From contig NDFF03000120.1 of NCBI GenBank assembly GCA_002150815.3, positions 1 through 64,000 on the forward strand: DNA of 64,000 nucleotides, given 5' to 3'. The notes under the pieces were generated by a model, which saw only the letters and a program-made list of their open reading frames with translations, was not told where the DNA came from and searched no databases. The translations under genes were made by a program, and so were the position numbers. The stretch is from Grammothele lineata (taxonomy: Eukaryota > Basidiomycota > Agaricomycetes > Polyporales > Polyporaceae). Shown in pieces: positions 44,010 to 56,500 of the stretch. Each line of letters starts with the position of its first letter. The stretch's first letter is position 1.

Positions 44010-44210
44010 AACGAAGATTTTGTGGTGGACTTTGACGCACGCCCTCTCGGACAGGTGTTGTACTGCAGTCGTTTTCGGAGGTCTTCACGACTACTGTTTC
44101 CTGTACTCTGTAGTGACTACGGTTACGGCGATCTCACCCTGGACATTAAGATATGATTGAGCCATGATAAGAGCGTGAAGATCTGTGGGCACGTACACCT
44201 GACTCAGGCC

Positions 44211-46400
44211 TCATGTTCCGTCCAATAGCACGAGATCATCCACCTCTGTGCACGCCGCTCCTATCTTCCGGACAAGATATAGCACGAGAGGCATTCCGGA
44301 CCCTTTTGGTTCGCGGAGGCGATCCGTAGAAGGTTCTCCGAGATCCGCGACTCCGTGTTCTGCGGACACCCTGGCGGCACTGAGGACCTCGATCTCGGCT
44401 TTGCGTCGTGAGAACAGCATGTGCTGGAGCTCCTTCCTGGACGTAACCACGAAGGTCAGTAGGCGGCCTTTCCTTATTAGGAACCCTTGGAGCAACAGCA
44501 GCGCGATGCTCACCTCCACTGCGCCGGCAAGGCCTCTCGCCGCAGGAGCATTCGAGCCTGTAAAAAGATTAGGAGACGTGAAGGTCAGGTGTGGGGAGTG
44601 TGCGGAACAGGGATAGAAACCTTCTTTTCGTCGTGCTTCGTAATGGGGATCAAAGCGTTCTTCTCGATGCCAAGCCTGCGAACATTTGGAGAAGAGTGGA
44701 GGGACAACATTTGTTCGAAAAACTCACGCAGCGAGCTCGCTGGCCCACAGCCCGATCCAGTGCACTCGCGCTGCAGCAAGGTGATCGTTCTCGTGACTCA
44801 TGCGAATGCTTCCATGTCTGTAGACGGAAAGAATGTCGATACCGTAGGAATCACCGTCAACGACAGCAAGGATTGGTACACTGCAGAGGCCACGGCGATG
44901 AGTCTTAAATAGCGAAATGAAGGCGCTAGAAGAACGAACCGAGAAGGAAGGTTGTCTGACAGGGTCTTGACCAGCTGCCTGGTTGCGACGTCAGGGTATC
45001 CTTTGCCCTGAAACGATGGTAATCGCCGGTCCAGGTCAGCCCACGGTAGTATTGAATGGTGAGCGAAGATGTTACCGTCACAATGAGTCCAGGGCCTGGA
45101 AGTTCATCGTGCATGCAGAAGTGAACTTGACAGAGGGTCTGGAAGATGGCCTACGTGTGAAGCGACGTGAGTACGGACCTGGACAAGCAACTCCGTCGGA
45201 CGAGAAGTCCGCTCTCACCTCTTTCTCTACAACGAGGACCCATGAAATGGTTTCCGCAACCTCAAACCGCCGAATAGCTTCTGCCGGTGGGATGAGGGTT
45301 CCCTGAGGAAGATGTCAACGCGATTTCGGGCTGGTGAGTAGCTCAGGACTGGCCTCGTATCCATTGCTCTCGACCGCCTCTCCACTGTGCGTATACATGG
45401 TGAACCCTTCTCCACATATCAGACCCTTAGAGGATGCGCGCTGCGAGTGTGCTTGAGTGAAAAGGAGGTGAGAAAGATTCAGCACCAAACAATCGCACCA
45501 CACTCAGGTCCGAACGACTCAATTGGAGTGTTGCCGCAATATCATCAACAAGCTTTAGGACAACCCGGTAAGTTCGCTGCGTAGATCGATACCGAATCAA
45601 CCCACGCGATCAACAACAGCTTGTGAACCAAACAGGCCAACGTCCTTGTAATACATGTCACTGTAGGAGTGAGTTGTTCATGCGTTGTGGAGGAAATCAA
45701 GGAAGGGCATACCGTTTTGTTGTTGGAATCCCAGTTGCCACGGCTTCATGGATGAGATCGACGACCCTGAAGAGCTGGGCTATTGCTGCTCAGGCTCTGC
45801 ACGTGCATACGTCGTATCTTCGGCTCACCTATAGGGCGAGCGCTCGGACTTATAGAGTTGCGGGGAAACACTAGACGTCGCATCGGCCTAACTCTGACAA
45901 CGCGGATGAGCCCTTACGCGTAAAAGTAGATATCAGAGCATACTCGTTGTTTATTCGTCTCCTGTCACTCAAATACACGATAGCGCTCTTCTTCGCTCCT
46001 TCGAAGCGTTCTGGCTGACTGTATGCGGCCCCAAGTGCTCCAGATAGTTCGTCAAGAAAAGAATGGATGAGCGCTTCTAACTGCTCTAGAATCTTGTTGC
46101 TGAAGAAATTCTGTATTGAACCCCACTCATTGTCGACCAAGTGATTGTAACATACCAAACAATAGCACTATCTTCTTCCGAGAGTGCTTCACCATCGAGA
46201 GTTTGGGCACTATGATTCTCCCCTGTGAGGACCGTATATGCATCATCCTGATCGAGATTAAGAGTGTAATGGAGGCCAAAGTGGACGCCTTCATCGTGTA
46301 GTGGTTCCAACTGGAGCTCATCGCAATATTGGAGATTATCATCCCATCCCGGGTCAACGTCAGGATCAATAGTCTGATATCCAGGCACTGAGGTAGACAT
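44211..46400 (-). CDS. SPO11: SPO11 meiotic topoisomerase-like protein
   Basis: Makes the double-strand breaks that start meiotic recombination. Fourteen exons (minus): 46400-46156, 46099-45918, 45870-45829, 45779-45713, 45660-45606, 45552-45499, 45440-45354, 45302-45219, 45150-45076, 45007-44940, 44880-44728, 44675-44621, 44557-44514 and 44436-44211, giving 478 aa. The catalytic region reads IPTTKRDMYYKDVGLFGSQA, with Tyr183 the likely nucleophile. RASSKGLICGEGFTM leads to the Toprim fold: Glu270 (VLVVEKE), GPGLIVTGKGYPDVATR, and Asp328/Asp330 (AVVDGDSYGIDILSVYRHGS). The C-terminal part includes LGIEKNALIPITKHDEKKA and KELQHMLFSRRKAEIEVLS. All active-site residues are intact. The seventh intron (45303-45353) starts GCCAGT (GC-AG). 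An upstream Met at 46487 is in frame. No open frame exceeds 135 codons, which hides the gene. Confidence 0.95.
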
Positions 46401-46758
46401 CTTGCGAAAGTGGCAGCCGATTACCTGAGCGCACGCCGTTGAGGCGACAGTGAGTACATTGCTCTGCAGTATTGTGTCAACACTCACCGATTATGTGGAA
46501 GACGAGTCGGGATTCAGTGACAAAGCACTAAGGTCGTTACGCCGGTACGGACGAGCTACTTACTAGCTGGCAGGTCGTGCTGAGAGGCGGAGGACGCGTA
46601 CCGTCACGCTGTGACAAATCGTGTTTGTGTCACACAAGGTAATGGCAGAGACAGCAAACAACTTGATAGAACGGGAGCGATGGCATGAATTGTAGGATGA
46701 TAAAGTAAGCGTCAAGAGGACATCCGCGCACATTGCCCCAAGTGACCGAAGAAAGATA
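46401..46758. other. Intergenic region between SPO11 and the BTB gene
   Basis: 358 bp between two minus-strand genes, holding the SPO11 promoter and the BTB 3' end. No distinct motif is recognised. Confidence 0.4.
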
Positions 46759-47911
46759 TCATACCCAATTCTTCACCTCCAACTCGAACCACCCCGGAAG
46801 CTGCCTCCAGAAATCCTCCCTCGCCGCGTCAACGGTGGCAGCGAACTCCATTCGGCAAGCCTCGCAAGCACGATAAACGGCCTTGTTCTCGACGCCAGGT
46901 TGGTCGTCTCGTGTTTGCATGGCGAGAGCCTCTGCAATCGAGAAAAGCGGGTCACTGTTCCGGTTGCAAACCATGCCATTTACGTCGCGGATGAGCTCGA
47001 ATGTGACCGTCTCGAATGCCAGCCGACACACGCGTTTCGCGTAAGGGTTTCCCTCGTGACGGTGCACGCAGAGCTGGGACGGCGGACGGCCCTCCAGCTC
47101 GTTCACGATGAAGGTAGAGAAGTAGCGAGCGGCTTGCTCTTTGCCGCGCAGGACACGGCCGAGATCGTCGGTAGTGAGGGTGTGGCGGACGCCGTCGGGG
47201 GAAATGTGACCTTCTAACAGTTGGCTAGGAAAGTAGCGGGAGAGGTCGTAGAATGCCGAAGGGAGGAGATCAGGAGTGCCAACTTCCCGCGCGAGCTCAA
47301 TGAGTAAGCTAGAAATATCATTGAGCAATCAAGGGTAACGATATACAGCACAGGATTCACTCACAGAGGATGCGGAAAGCCAGGGCGAGGAGCATAAACA
47401 CCGTCTGCGTTGGTAGCAACAGCCTCGCGAGCTTCCCATAATCCCAGGGTGACCGGCCAAGACATGCTGAGCACGCGTAGAGCGATCTCACGAAGCGCTT
47501 CAACCTCATACTTCGTAGATAAACGAAGGACGGCAGCAGTCACTGTGAAATCACAGGAGGAATCATAGGACAGGCTGTGAACCGGAGTGAGACGCAATTG
47601 ACGGAGTTTTGAACGGGAGAGGCTTGCCCATATAGCGCCCTGAGAAAGAATGCGAAGTCTTCTGGAGAGTCGTCAAGACGAAGCACGGCGAGACCCTCAA
47701 GCAAGCGGCTGTCTTGAGCACTGATCGACTGGATCCGCTTTCGAAGGACTTGTGAATGGCGGAAGAGAACGCTGCGATGAACTACGAAGTATTGGCCAGC
47801 GATCACGATTGACAGATTGCCGTCTTCGAAGCATAGCTCCGGGTGTCGCGTGGGGATCTCGTACTCCTCTAGGGGGGAGGCGCACCTGTTGGAACTCAGG
47901 TCGGTGTTCAT
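46759..47911 (-). CDS. BTB/POZ domain protein
   Basis: Exons (minus): 47911-47628, 47574-47365 and 47308-46759, giving 347 aa. The N-terminal BTB fold (about residues 20-105) reads ELCFEDGNLSIVIAGQYFVV HRSVLFRHSQVL, then LRLDDSPEDFAFFLRALYG. VTAAVLRLSTKYEVEALREI follows, the usual end of the Agaricomycete BTB module. The rest is a helical region with a Cys pair (RACEACRMEF) near the C-terminus. This family is greatly expanded in mushrooms, and members are thought to act as substrate adaptors or orphan regulators; the partner here is unknown. The first intron (47575-47627) begins GCAAGC, a GC-AG intron; without it the frame breaks. A Cullin-3 link is only family inference. Confidence 0.9.
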
Positions 47912-48759
47912 GGCGTCGGATGAGGAGAGTTGGCACGAGCAGACTGCCTGGGAATGTCATGGACGCGACGATTTGGGCCGGCTGAGACATACGGCCAGCC
48001 TCTAAGTCAGCCCTTGAGATGACCGGTCAGCGTCACCTCCGACAATGGCTGACTACATCATGAGCACGGTCTTTGATAATGCACTTACTTATTTGAGATC
48101 CATGACTCAAACTTTTGTACGAAAACAGCCATACAGACATCCTTACCAGCCAAGCGCGGCACCATTCTCTCGGAAGCGGGCCTTTTGCCAGTTGACTTCG
48201 ACTGGAATTGTGAAGTGAACAAATACTAACTGATTCGACTGAAGCTTAATGGACTAAACACTGAGATACTCACTCATTAATGGCTGCAGCGATGTCCACA
48301 AGTGGGCGGGTGATATGTAGATTGGATAGTGCTGTTCACGATAGCCTGGCACTACACGGCTCAAGGCGAATCTCCAAGTGGGCGGAAGTAGAGCTAGTCG
48401 GCGCTGGTGTGCGAGTCTGGAGTATACACGATTGCCCAAGTCCTAGTATCCGTCTGGGATAACGAGGCAATCATGTATGTCGAAGAATATGGAGCAGAAT
48501 CAAGAAGGTCTGTCCAGTGTCATGAGGAGCGCAGCGCTCACGATCGCGTGGAGGAGGCGGATCGGGTCCCGACAGTGACGTGAACTCTATAGCCGTGGGA
48601 ACAGCACCAATGGCCCAGGTCCTGGTGTTGTGGCTAGGACACTCGGCCCCGCCTTGCAACGTTGTCACTGTCTCCTCATTGACCCATCCTTGGGTCTCTG
48701 CCCTCGACCGCGTTCAATCGCTCTACCTCTCCCTTCAGCCCTATTCGCAAACCCTCAAC
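47912..48759. promoter_or_regulatory. Divergent intergenic region (BTB / RGG protein)
   Basis: 848 bp between divergent starts. Short frames near 48250-48460 have no recognisable content. A pyrimidine-rich tract lies just before the RGG-protein start. No gene is supported. Confidence 0.4.
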
Positions 48760-50835
48760 ATGCCCGACACGCCTGCTGCGTCTCCCCGGATCGTACCTGG
48801 CGCGCCGCCTCCGGTCTCCAAATCCCAGAAGAAGAAACGCAAAGGCGGGAAAGGCAAAGAAGAAAGCGACAGCCCTCACCTCACGGTCCCGGACACTACG
48901 TCTGCTGCGTTGATTGAGAAGGCCCCTGAAGAGAGCGACGTCAAAGAGGGCGCTGTCGCGCCCCAGCTTGTCGCCCAGACATCTGAGGGCTTGCTCACGC
49001 CCGCGCTTGAGGGAAAGCAAAGTCATATCGTGGACATGCTGAACAAGAGGTTGAAGGCGAACGGAAAGAAGATCGTGAGTCGTGGTCTCATTAGCCGAGG
49101 GGTGCTCGTGTGCTCGCCCTGGTGTGGGTATACGTCATGCCTGCTGGCTTTTCGCATGCCGCGATGGTTGATCACATACGCGTCGCTCATAGACCCGAGT
49201 GCAAACCTATCAAAACGAGTCTCCGGAAAAGCTCAATGAGGACCAGAAGCGGCTTCTGAAACAACTCCCCGTTCTCGAAGCTGTATCCAAGGAACTTGAA
49301 GAAGTCAAGAAGGCCGTCGAGGTCTGTGCTCGTATTTAGAGGAGCTCGAGTAGATCGCTCACCAGTAAATCAGGCACACGAGGCAGAAGTTGCGCAGGAG
49401 CTTGCATTCCAGCGAGCCGAGGCCGCCCGGACTGAACAAGAGAAGGCGAGGGAAGTGCTTGCTGCCGCTGAGGTATTTTCGCAGACTGTGGCATAAGTGT
49501 AGCGTACTTACATTACTTCTGCCAGGCCGAGCACCTAGAGAAAACGGCTGAACTTATTCCTTTCCTGCAACTGCACGAAATGTTGTCGCGTGGTCATCCT
49601 GATGCACTCGCGCTGAATTTGGCGGAGACGGAGGGAATGGCAGTCTACTCCATAACTCAGACGCTATTCCTCAGCAAGCCATCAGCGGATAAAGCAGATG
49701 TTATCCGCGGCCTCTTCACTGGGGAGGGGGAGCATGCTGGTGTACCTTGTAAGCATATCCTTGACCAACCTCTTCCCCCTTTGTCTCAATGTGGCGTCAG
49801 ACTCCCGCCTCAGGGAGATCCAGGACCAGTTCCTGCACCCTCCACCTTCCCGGTCTCCGCCTCCGCCTGAGCCCCAACCTGAGCCAGCAGCTGAAGATGT
49901 GGCTCCCGTCAGCGGTGTTCCCGCGACGGTTGGTACATCTGAGGGGATTCGCTTCATTATGACAGATGAACTGGCTGAAGTAGAGGCTGAGAGTGCACCT
50001 GAACCCGAGTGGGTTGATGTGGCTGAGGAGAAACCTGCCGACATAGAAGTGGTAGAGACTGTAGTCGAGGCAGAAATAAATGGCCATACGGTCGTGGAAG
50101 AGTCGATCGCCATTACTACCACAACAGAGACAGCGGTGAGTTCTTTCTCCCTACGCGCACAGCAGTCGTCTCATAAATCACAGGCCCCGTCTAGCCAGCT
50201 CAACTGGGCGGACGAGGACCATGGCGAGCTCCCTCCGCTTGCCAACCTCCAGGCACACTACGGCACCTCTGGCGAGGCGTCTCCCATCCCAGAACTTCCA
50301 GTTGCACCTGCCGTTGAAGTGCCTGTAACTCCTGGAACCCCGCGGTCGAATGGAAACAGTACCTTCGTCGACGAGGAGGGCTTCACGCAGCACAGAGGAC
50401 GTGGCCGTGGTCGCGGCTTACGGGGTGGTGAGCGTGGCGAGCGCGGTGGATTCCGTGGCTTCCGGGGTGAACGTGGTGGATATCGAGGCGAGCGTGGTGG
50501 CTTCCGCGGCGAGCGCGGTGGTTTCCACGGTGAACGTGGAGGCTTCCACGGCGAGCGCGGCGGTGAGCGCGGTGGGCGCGGCGGTTTCCGTGGTGGGGAG
50601 CGTGGTGGTAAGTTGATATGTATCTCTGAACTGGGTAGATCGGCGCTGACGTTTTTTTTAGGTTATCGCGGAAGAACGGGCCCGGAGGGTGAATGGCGTG
50701 CGCGTGGAGGGCGAGGCAGAGGGCGAGGTGGTATGTCCTACTCATTTTACGAACCTGGAGTTGTGCTTAACTATCTGTATTCTAGGTCCCGACTTCCATG
50801 AATCTCGCGGTGGTGCACCCCCTCCCCCTGCATAG
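48760..50835 (+). CDS. RGG-box protein with coiled coil (Caprin-like)
   Basis: Probable cytoplasmic RNA-binding protein. Exons: 48760-49074, 49193-49321, 49374-49472, 49526-49748, 49801-50135, 50184-50607, 50662-50730 and 50786-50835, giving 547 aa. The N-terminus has a basic patch (KSQKKKRKGGKGK). Residues about 95-185 are predicted helical (IVDMLNKRLKANGKKITRVQ, EDQKRLLKQLPVLEAVSKEL, Ala/Glu-rich heptads), resembling the conserved helical region of Caprin proteins. A Pro/Glu-rich acidic middle follows, then a conserved-looking LNWADEDHGELPPL and FVDEEGFTQHRGRGRG. The C-terminus is a long RGG/RGE-rich domain (about residues 435-520). By analogy it would join RNP granules and translation control. 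The Caprin link is from architecture only. Confidence 0.72.
50394..50607 (+). repeat. RGG-coding minisatellite
   Basis: A run of 24-27-nt units coding GERGGF(R/H)GER-type repeats. Units differ mainly at synonymous positions (GGC/GGT, GAG/GAA, CGC/CGT), so it is an old array held by selection but liable to length change. Confidence 0.75.
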
Positions 50836-51378
50836 CGAAATAGTTGAAGGTCACCTACGTTCTGGGGGGAAGGGGGGGGGTCGAAAAGCAAGCAGCAAGG
50901 CTTTCTTGCTCGGACAATCATTAATCGTTACTTGATAGCTCGGTGTGCTGTTTATATGCGCTGTTGTTATTTGTACTATTCGTACAATGTCCACTGCTCA
51001 GTCATTTCCTTGTGCTGTTTGTTCCCGTCTGCGACGATCCCGGTGAACGTGCGCTCCGACAACCAAAGCCCCGACAACGTTCCGTTATAACCGGGCCAGC
51101 AAGGGGCTATCCGCTGCACGTGGCTAAATTTACAGCGAGCAGCGCGCGATAGGCGCGAACGAGATCCGTCGCGTTTCCTGCCTCCCTGGCACTGTGCCAC
51201 CTGCCGCATTCTACACGCTGTGTCTCTCGTCCTCAACGTCAACGATCACCATCGGCCGCCCCCGTCTCCCTGTCGCTCTTTGCGCGCCCTTTCCACTTGA
51301 TCTCTACACCTGGATTGGAGTACCCGAGAGAACGAATTCAATTTGAATGCTATCCGGCCCTTCGGCTCGAACCGCGCC
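50836..51378. other. Intergenic region upstream of the carrier gene
   Basis: 543 bp with a G-run (AGGGGGGGGG type, about 50870) just after the RGG-protein stop. The rest should be the carrier promoter and leader. No gene is seen. Confidence 0.4.
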
Positions 51379-52893
51379 ATGACATCACCACCTCCAACCC
51401 CGCCTGCCGCCGCCGCCATTCAGCCGAAGCAGCAGCTCGAGTCCCCGCCTACATCCTCTGCCGTGACAATGTCCGTAGAAGGGGGCGAGAAGAAGCAAAC
51501 CGTGCAATGGCTCAGCCCGCAATTATCGTCTTACTTCATTGCCGGAGGGGTCGCTGGCGCGGCCTCGAGGACAGTCGTCAGTCCACTGGAGAGGTTGAAG
51601 ATCATCCAGTGAGTCCCTCGCCCAAACCCGACCGCCACATTCCCTGATCATCCGCGGGGCTTCCTTCGTGAGGCAGACAAGTGCAACCCCCTGGTTCGAA
51701 CAACCAGTACAAGGGTGTATGGTCAAGTCTAGTCCGAATGTGGAGGGAAGAGGGTTTTAGAGGATTCATGAGAGGGAACGGAATCAATTGCCTGCGTATT
51801 ATACCCTACAGGTGCGTGTATGCAACAGATACATGTCATCTGCGATTCGTGGGCTTACCTACCTGGTCTGCAGCGCCGTACAATTCACCACATACGAACA
51901 GCTGAAGAAGGTACATCGCAAACACATCACAATGCTCACGGCACTCATGGATAAGTTGACCATTGCAGTGGTTCACCGGATATGGAGCGAAACAGTTAGA
52001 CACACCTACACGATTGTGTGCAGGCGCACTCGCCGGTATCACCTCAGTATGTGAGTATCTTCAGCTCACCGTAATAGCGCCCTCCTCTGGTCAAACTAAA
52101 CGCAAATGTTCAACAGGCACAACATATCCCCTAGACCTCATACGATCGCGGTTATCCATCGCAACTGCGTCGATAGCTATGCAATCCGCGCCAGCAATGA
52201 CGGCAGCAGCAGCATCTACAACGTCCACAGGTACATCATCTCAGCCTGCTCTCGCATCCGCGTACCATACAGCGTCCACCGCAGCACGTCCAGCAAATGC
52301 ATCCGTATTCCCTCCCAGGGATCTCACGATGTGGGGTATGACGCTAAGGGTTGTGAGAGATGAGGGGGGTATCAGGGCACTGTATCGTGGACTGGTGGCC
52401 ACGGCAATGGGGGTCGCACCATATGTTGGTGAGTCCGCGCAGCGGCTCCTGTGTAACGATCGTTCTCACGGTGAGAGCTCATCCAGGCATCAACTTCGCC
52501 ACGTACGAGGCACTGAGGGGGATCATCACCCCTCCGGGCAAGACTAGTGTGCCCCGGAAGCTGCTTTGCGGCGCGTTGGCGGGCTCGATCTCGCAGACCC
52601 TGACGTATCCCTTCGACGTGCTGCGTCGGAAGATGCAGGTGACGGGGCTGAACGCGCTTGGGTATAAGTACAACGGAGCATTCGACGCGGGGCGGCACAT
52701 CGTGCAGAATGAGGGCATCAAGGGCCTGTACCGAGGCCTGTGGCCGAATCTGCGTGAGTTCCTAGAGTTTCTGATGACTTGCGTCATGGAAGAAGAGCTG
52801 GATGCTGATGGGATCGCAGTGAAAGTTGCGCCGAGTATTGCCACGTCCTTCTTTACTTATGAGTTGATGAAGGAACTGCTAGGTGCCTCATGA
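51379..52893 (+). CDS. Mitochondrial carrier (SLC25) family transporter
   Basis: Six-helix inner-membrane carrier. Exons: 51379-51608, 51677-51811, 51874-51910, 51969-52050, 52117-52428, 52487-52753 and 52820-52893, giving 378 aa. The three carrier signatures are present: SPLERLKI (first repeat, after FIAGGVAGAASRTVV), YPLDLIRSRL (second) and YPFDVLRRKM (third), each followed by an EG-type helix motif (REEGFRGFMRGNGINCLRII; DEGGIRALYRGLV; NEGIKGLYRGLWPNL). The sequence resembles the nucleotide/CoA/PAPS-like branch (yeast YPR011C, SLC25A42). Substrate is not proven. An unusual Ala/Ser/Thr-rich insertion (about residues 177-228) sits in the second matrix loop. A Met 12 codons upstream (51343) is in frame and could be the true start. 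Confidence 0.92.
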
Positions 52894-53565
52894 CCGCGAT
52901 CCATGGTAGCAGAGCGGCGGTATCCCGGAGACATTCGGCGACCGTTGCGCGATGCCGACAGATGGCTGTAGATAGACTAGTACTACATATATATAGTGAC
53001 GTTCGTCGCGCTCGATCCCCGCTTTGTGCATATGTCAGATGTGACATGTGCGATGTGGGCGGACCGGGCTACTGTTTTACGAGCATTGTATTCGCGATGT
53101 TGGGAGAGAAAAGAAAGGCGAGAGAGGGACAAGGAACGCGATCGCGCCGAGCGGATGATTGTCAAACGGCTGAAACGGGCGGTTCCGCAATTGATTGCAG
53201 GCCACGGTGGTGCGTGACCGTGCCGCCACGGCTGTTGGCTCGCACCCTTGCACTCGTCCCTCGATACCCCCCGCTGCTCAACGCCTCTTGAGCACACTCT
53301 ACGACGACGGCTCGTGAAACTCTTCCCTAAGTATATGATCGCCCCCTCGGCGTAGGCGGCGTGGTGTCAATATCGGTGAGTGTCCCGTGTCTGGTACCGG
53401 GCACGATCGCCTCGCTGTGTCCTCGTTTTGCTGGCCCGCCTGCGTTTCTTATCTCACGTTCATCCTCCAGTCTTTGGCATTGGCGGGCTTCTATGCACAG
53501 TTGAATCTTCGGCCCACGTATCTTTATCGTATTCTTCGCCACATTCTCGGCCTCGGTCCTCGAAG
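52894..53565. other. Intergenic region upstream of the RhoGAP gene
   Basis: 672 bp. The RhoGAP frame stays open upstream to 53380, but the translation there lacks conservation-like character and is probably 5' UTR. No other gene is supported. Confidence 0.4.
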
Positions 53566-56500
53566 ATGCCACTCGCCTCTTCCTCGCAGCCCCGGACCAC
53601 GGATACCCATGCCCTCTCCAGCAGTATGCCCTCGTCCCTGTCTGCGGGCCCACTTTCCTCCTCGGGTTCCGCTTCCAGAGCGTCTTCGGACTTCCTCCCC
53701 GCAGCCACGCTGTTGAATTCAAGTCAGTCCGATATCATGACCTCTGATCGTTCATTCTCCTCGCATTCCTCGTCCGTCAAGCATCGCTTCCTCCCTCTTT
53801 CCATCACAACCTCCCACAATACCCCCGCCTCTCGCGCCGCTGCTCCCGCTGCTATGGGTCAAAGCCTGGCCCGCCCGGCAGGCACCGCCAGCCCACCACC
53901 ACTTTCGCCGACAGCAAGCATGTCCTCGGGTGCAGGGAGCCGGCTGAAACGTGCTTGGGCCGGACGCAGGAAGAAATCGGAGGACCTCACCACAATGTTA
54001 TCGGGCCCAGACCGGTCAGCAAGGAGCAGAGAGCGGGAGTGGAGTGCGGGGACGCCGCCATCGACCATGTCGGACACGGGTGGTGATCCCCTAGAGCGGC
54101 AAACGTCGCGTGGCCTCGGTGGTCCGAAGTTGTTAAATCTTCACAGCGTCTTCGGTGGTCGGAAAGCGAGCCAGCAGCAACTACAAGTGCAGACGAAAAT
54201 GCCCGCTGTGGTTGGTCCCTGGGCGATGTCGCCACCGCCGCCGACGCCTCCCCCTAAGCCGAGTGGAGCAGAGAAAAGCCTGCCGTCAGTATCGCCTCCT
54301 CGCACGCCGGAGAAGGACACGCACTTTCCTGCCGCAGCGCCTATCCCAAACCCATCACCATCCATGCATCACGCTCAACAGTCGCGGCATCCTTCGGAGA
54401 CAGGTGATGCTGGCGCGTCGGTTGCCGGAGAGAAGAGCAGCGAGTCACAGGAAAGGGAGAGAGCGTCGAAGGAGGACTGGAGGAAGAGCGATTCCACCAT
54501 GACAAGCCACACTACTGTCCGTCCTGGTGCGTTGTCGGGCAACCGTTCCCCACGGCCTGTCTCGCTCGCGGAGTCGTCTCACTCGGGCAACACCATCGTT
54601 CCGCCCGTCAACAAGAGGCTAAGCGCTCTCATCACCGAGGCGGAGTTCACCATGTTCGAAGAGACGGATGGCGCGGTTTCAGACAACGAGCCACTTCCCC
54701 GCCCTCCCACATCGGGTCGTCCGTCACCAACCAGTTCGTTGAAAGCTCGCAACCGACGCTCTGCATCTCTCAGCCTTGCCCCCGCCCGACGTCCTGACAC
54801 CACCACCGCCCTTCCTCACGCCCAATCCTCAGGTCGTAATTTCAGCGAGAACGCCCTGGCGTCTACCCGCGATACTCCAACATTGACGCGCACCGCTGCT
54901 GCTGGTATCATTGCCCCAGTTAACACAGGTGGCCTGACGCAATCCACGACCACCAACATACGAGGACGACTCGCAGCGTGGTCCGCCGCTCCAGCTACCT
55001 CACCACCAGCCCCTGTTGAGCGGCCGCTTCCTGCGCCTCCACCTCCGCAGCCCCGCAGACAACCCGGCCAGCTCAATCCTCCCCCCGTCAATCCTACCTT
55101 CCGACAAACCGCTGTGAGCATGACCGGAAGCCTCGCACCAGCCGCGGGTTTCGCCATGGGCTTTGGGAAGCGGGCCGTAGAGAAGGTCGGGCGTGCCTGG
55201 GGAGGGCTCACCTCGAGTTCGTCCAATCACTCCGGCTATTCGTCGTCGTCGTCGGTCGGCATGTCCGACAGCGCGTCCGGGTACGCATCCTCACAACACT
55301 CCGGCCCGAAGAAGAACAGGCGCAAAGCTCCTCAGGCGTTCTCAAACACATCGAGTATATCTTCCCTCGCTTCTTCGTCCTCCGAAGACCACTTTGCCCC
55401 CGCCGGTCCTATCCTCGGCAGGCGCCTCCGCGGCACGAGACAGTCGGGGCTTGTGTTTAGGCGAGATCTCCGCGGGTGCGTTCGGGACACTGCGATTGTC
55501 GAGGTTCAGATGCGGATGGCGGAGGGTAAAGAGGACATGGAGTCGTTTGGGTTCAAGGAGCTGGAGGCGAGGTTGCTACCTGCACTCGTCGTGCGCTGCG
55601 CTCAGCACATCCTTCGTTGGGGCGTGCAGGAGGAGGGTCTATTCCGGTGAGTGGTAGTTGTTATCTGCGCCGTCCGGGCTTTGGGGATTAACGTGTTGGG
55701 CAACATCTAGGATCAGCGGACGGTCTTCCCACGTCTCGAAGCTACGTTCTGAGTTCGACGCCGGTAAGCCTCTCGGAGTTTCCGTTGCCGGCCGCTTCTC
55801 ACTCTCACGAAGGTGCCGATTACATCCTGACGGAGTGCGATCCTGGGGATTTGGACCCCCACGCTGTCTCTTCCATTTTGAAGACATTCCTTCGCGAGTG
55901 TGAGTGCATGTTTTGTCTATCCCTTCTTTTGTATGTGCGCTGAAATATTCATCAAGTGCCCGAGCCTGTCTTGACGACGGCGCTGTCGCCGTTCTTCGAA
56001 CAGGCATTGGTCGATGACCAGACGAGACGAAGCGAAGACGTGACTCAACAACCGTCGCCACAAGTGCAGGCGAAGAACGGCAGCCTTCCGCTGCGCAAAC
56101 CGCCCTCTCTCTCGACTCTGGCTATGCCGAGTTTCGCCGGCGTCCGCGCCATCTCGGAAGCTCAAGTCAATGCCTTGTCATGGCTCATCTCCAGGTTACC
56201 GAGGGAGAATCGCGACTTAGTTTATACAGTCGTTGAGCTCATCAAAGCCACCGCTACTCACCACAAGGAGACTAAGATGCCGCTCGGTAATCTCCTGCTC
56301 GTGTTCTGTCCGAGCTTGAATATGAGCCCTAGTCTCCTTCGCGTTTTATGCGAAGCTCCAGGCATCTGGAACGGTCCACCCACTCAGCCTCAGCAGGTCC
56401 GGGCAGCTGATCGCACGAGCGCAGTTCTGTCGGATGCAGAAGCCGCTGAGATGCCGCCCCGCCTCGTGACGAAAACCGTCGATATGCGCCTCCCGGTCGT

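Noticed and set aside
51680..51705. GGTTCGAAC resembling a tRNA T-loop
   Set aside because: It lies in the carrier exon coding PPGSNNQYKG, and no cloverleaf can be drawn.
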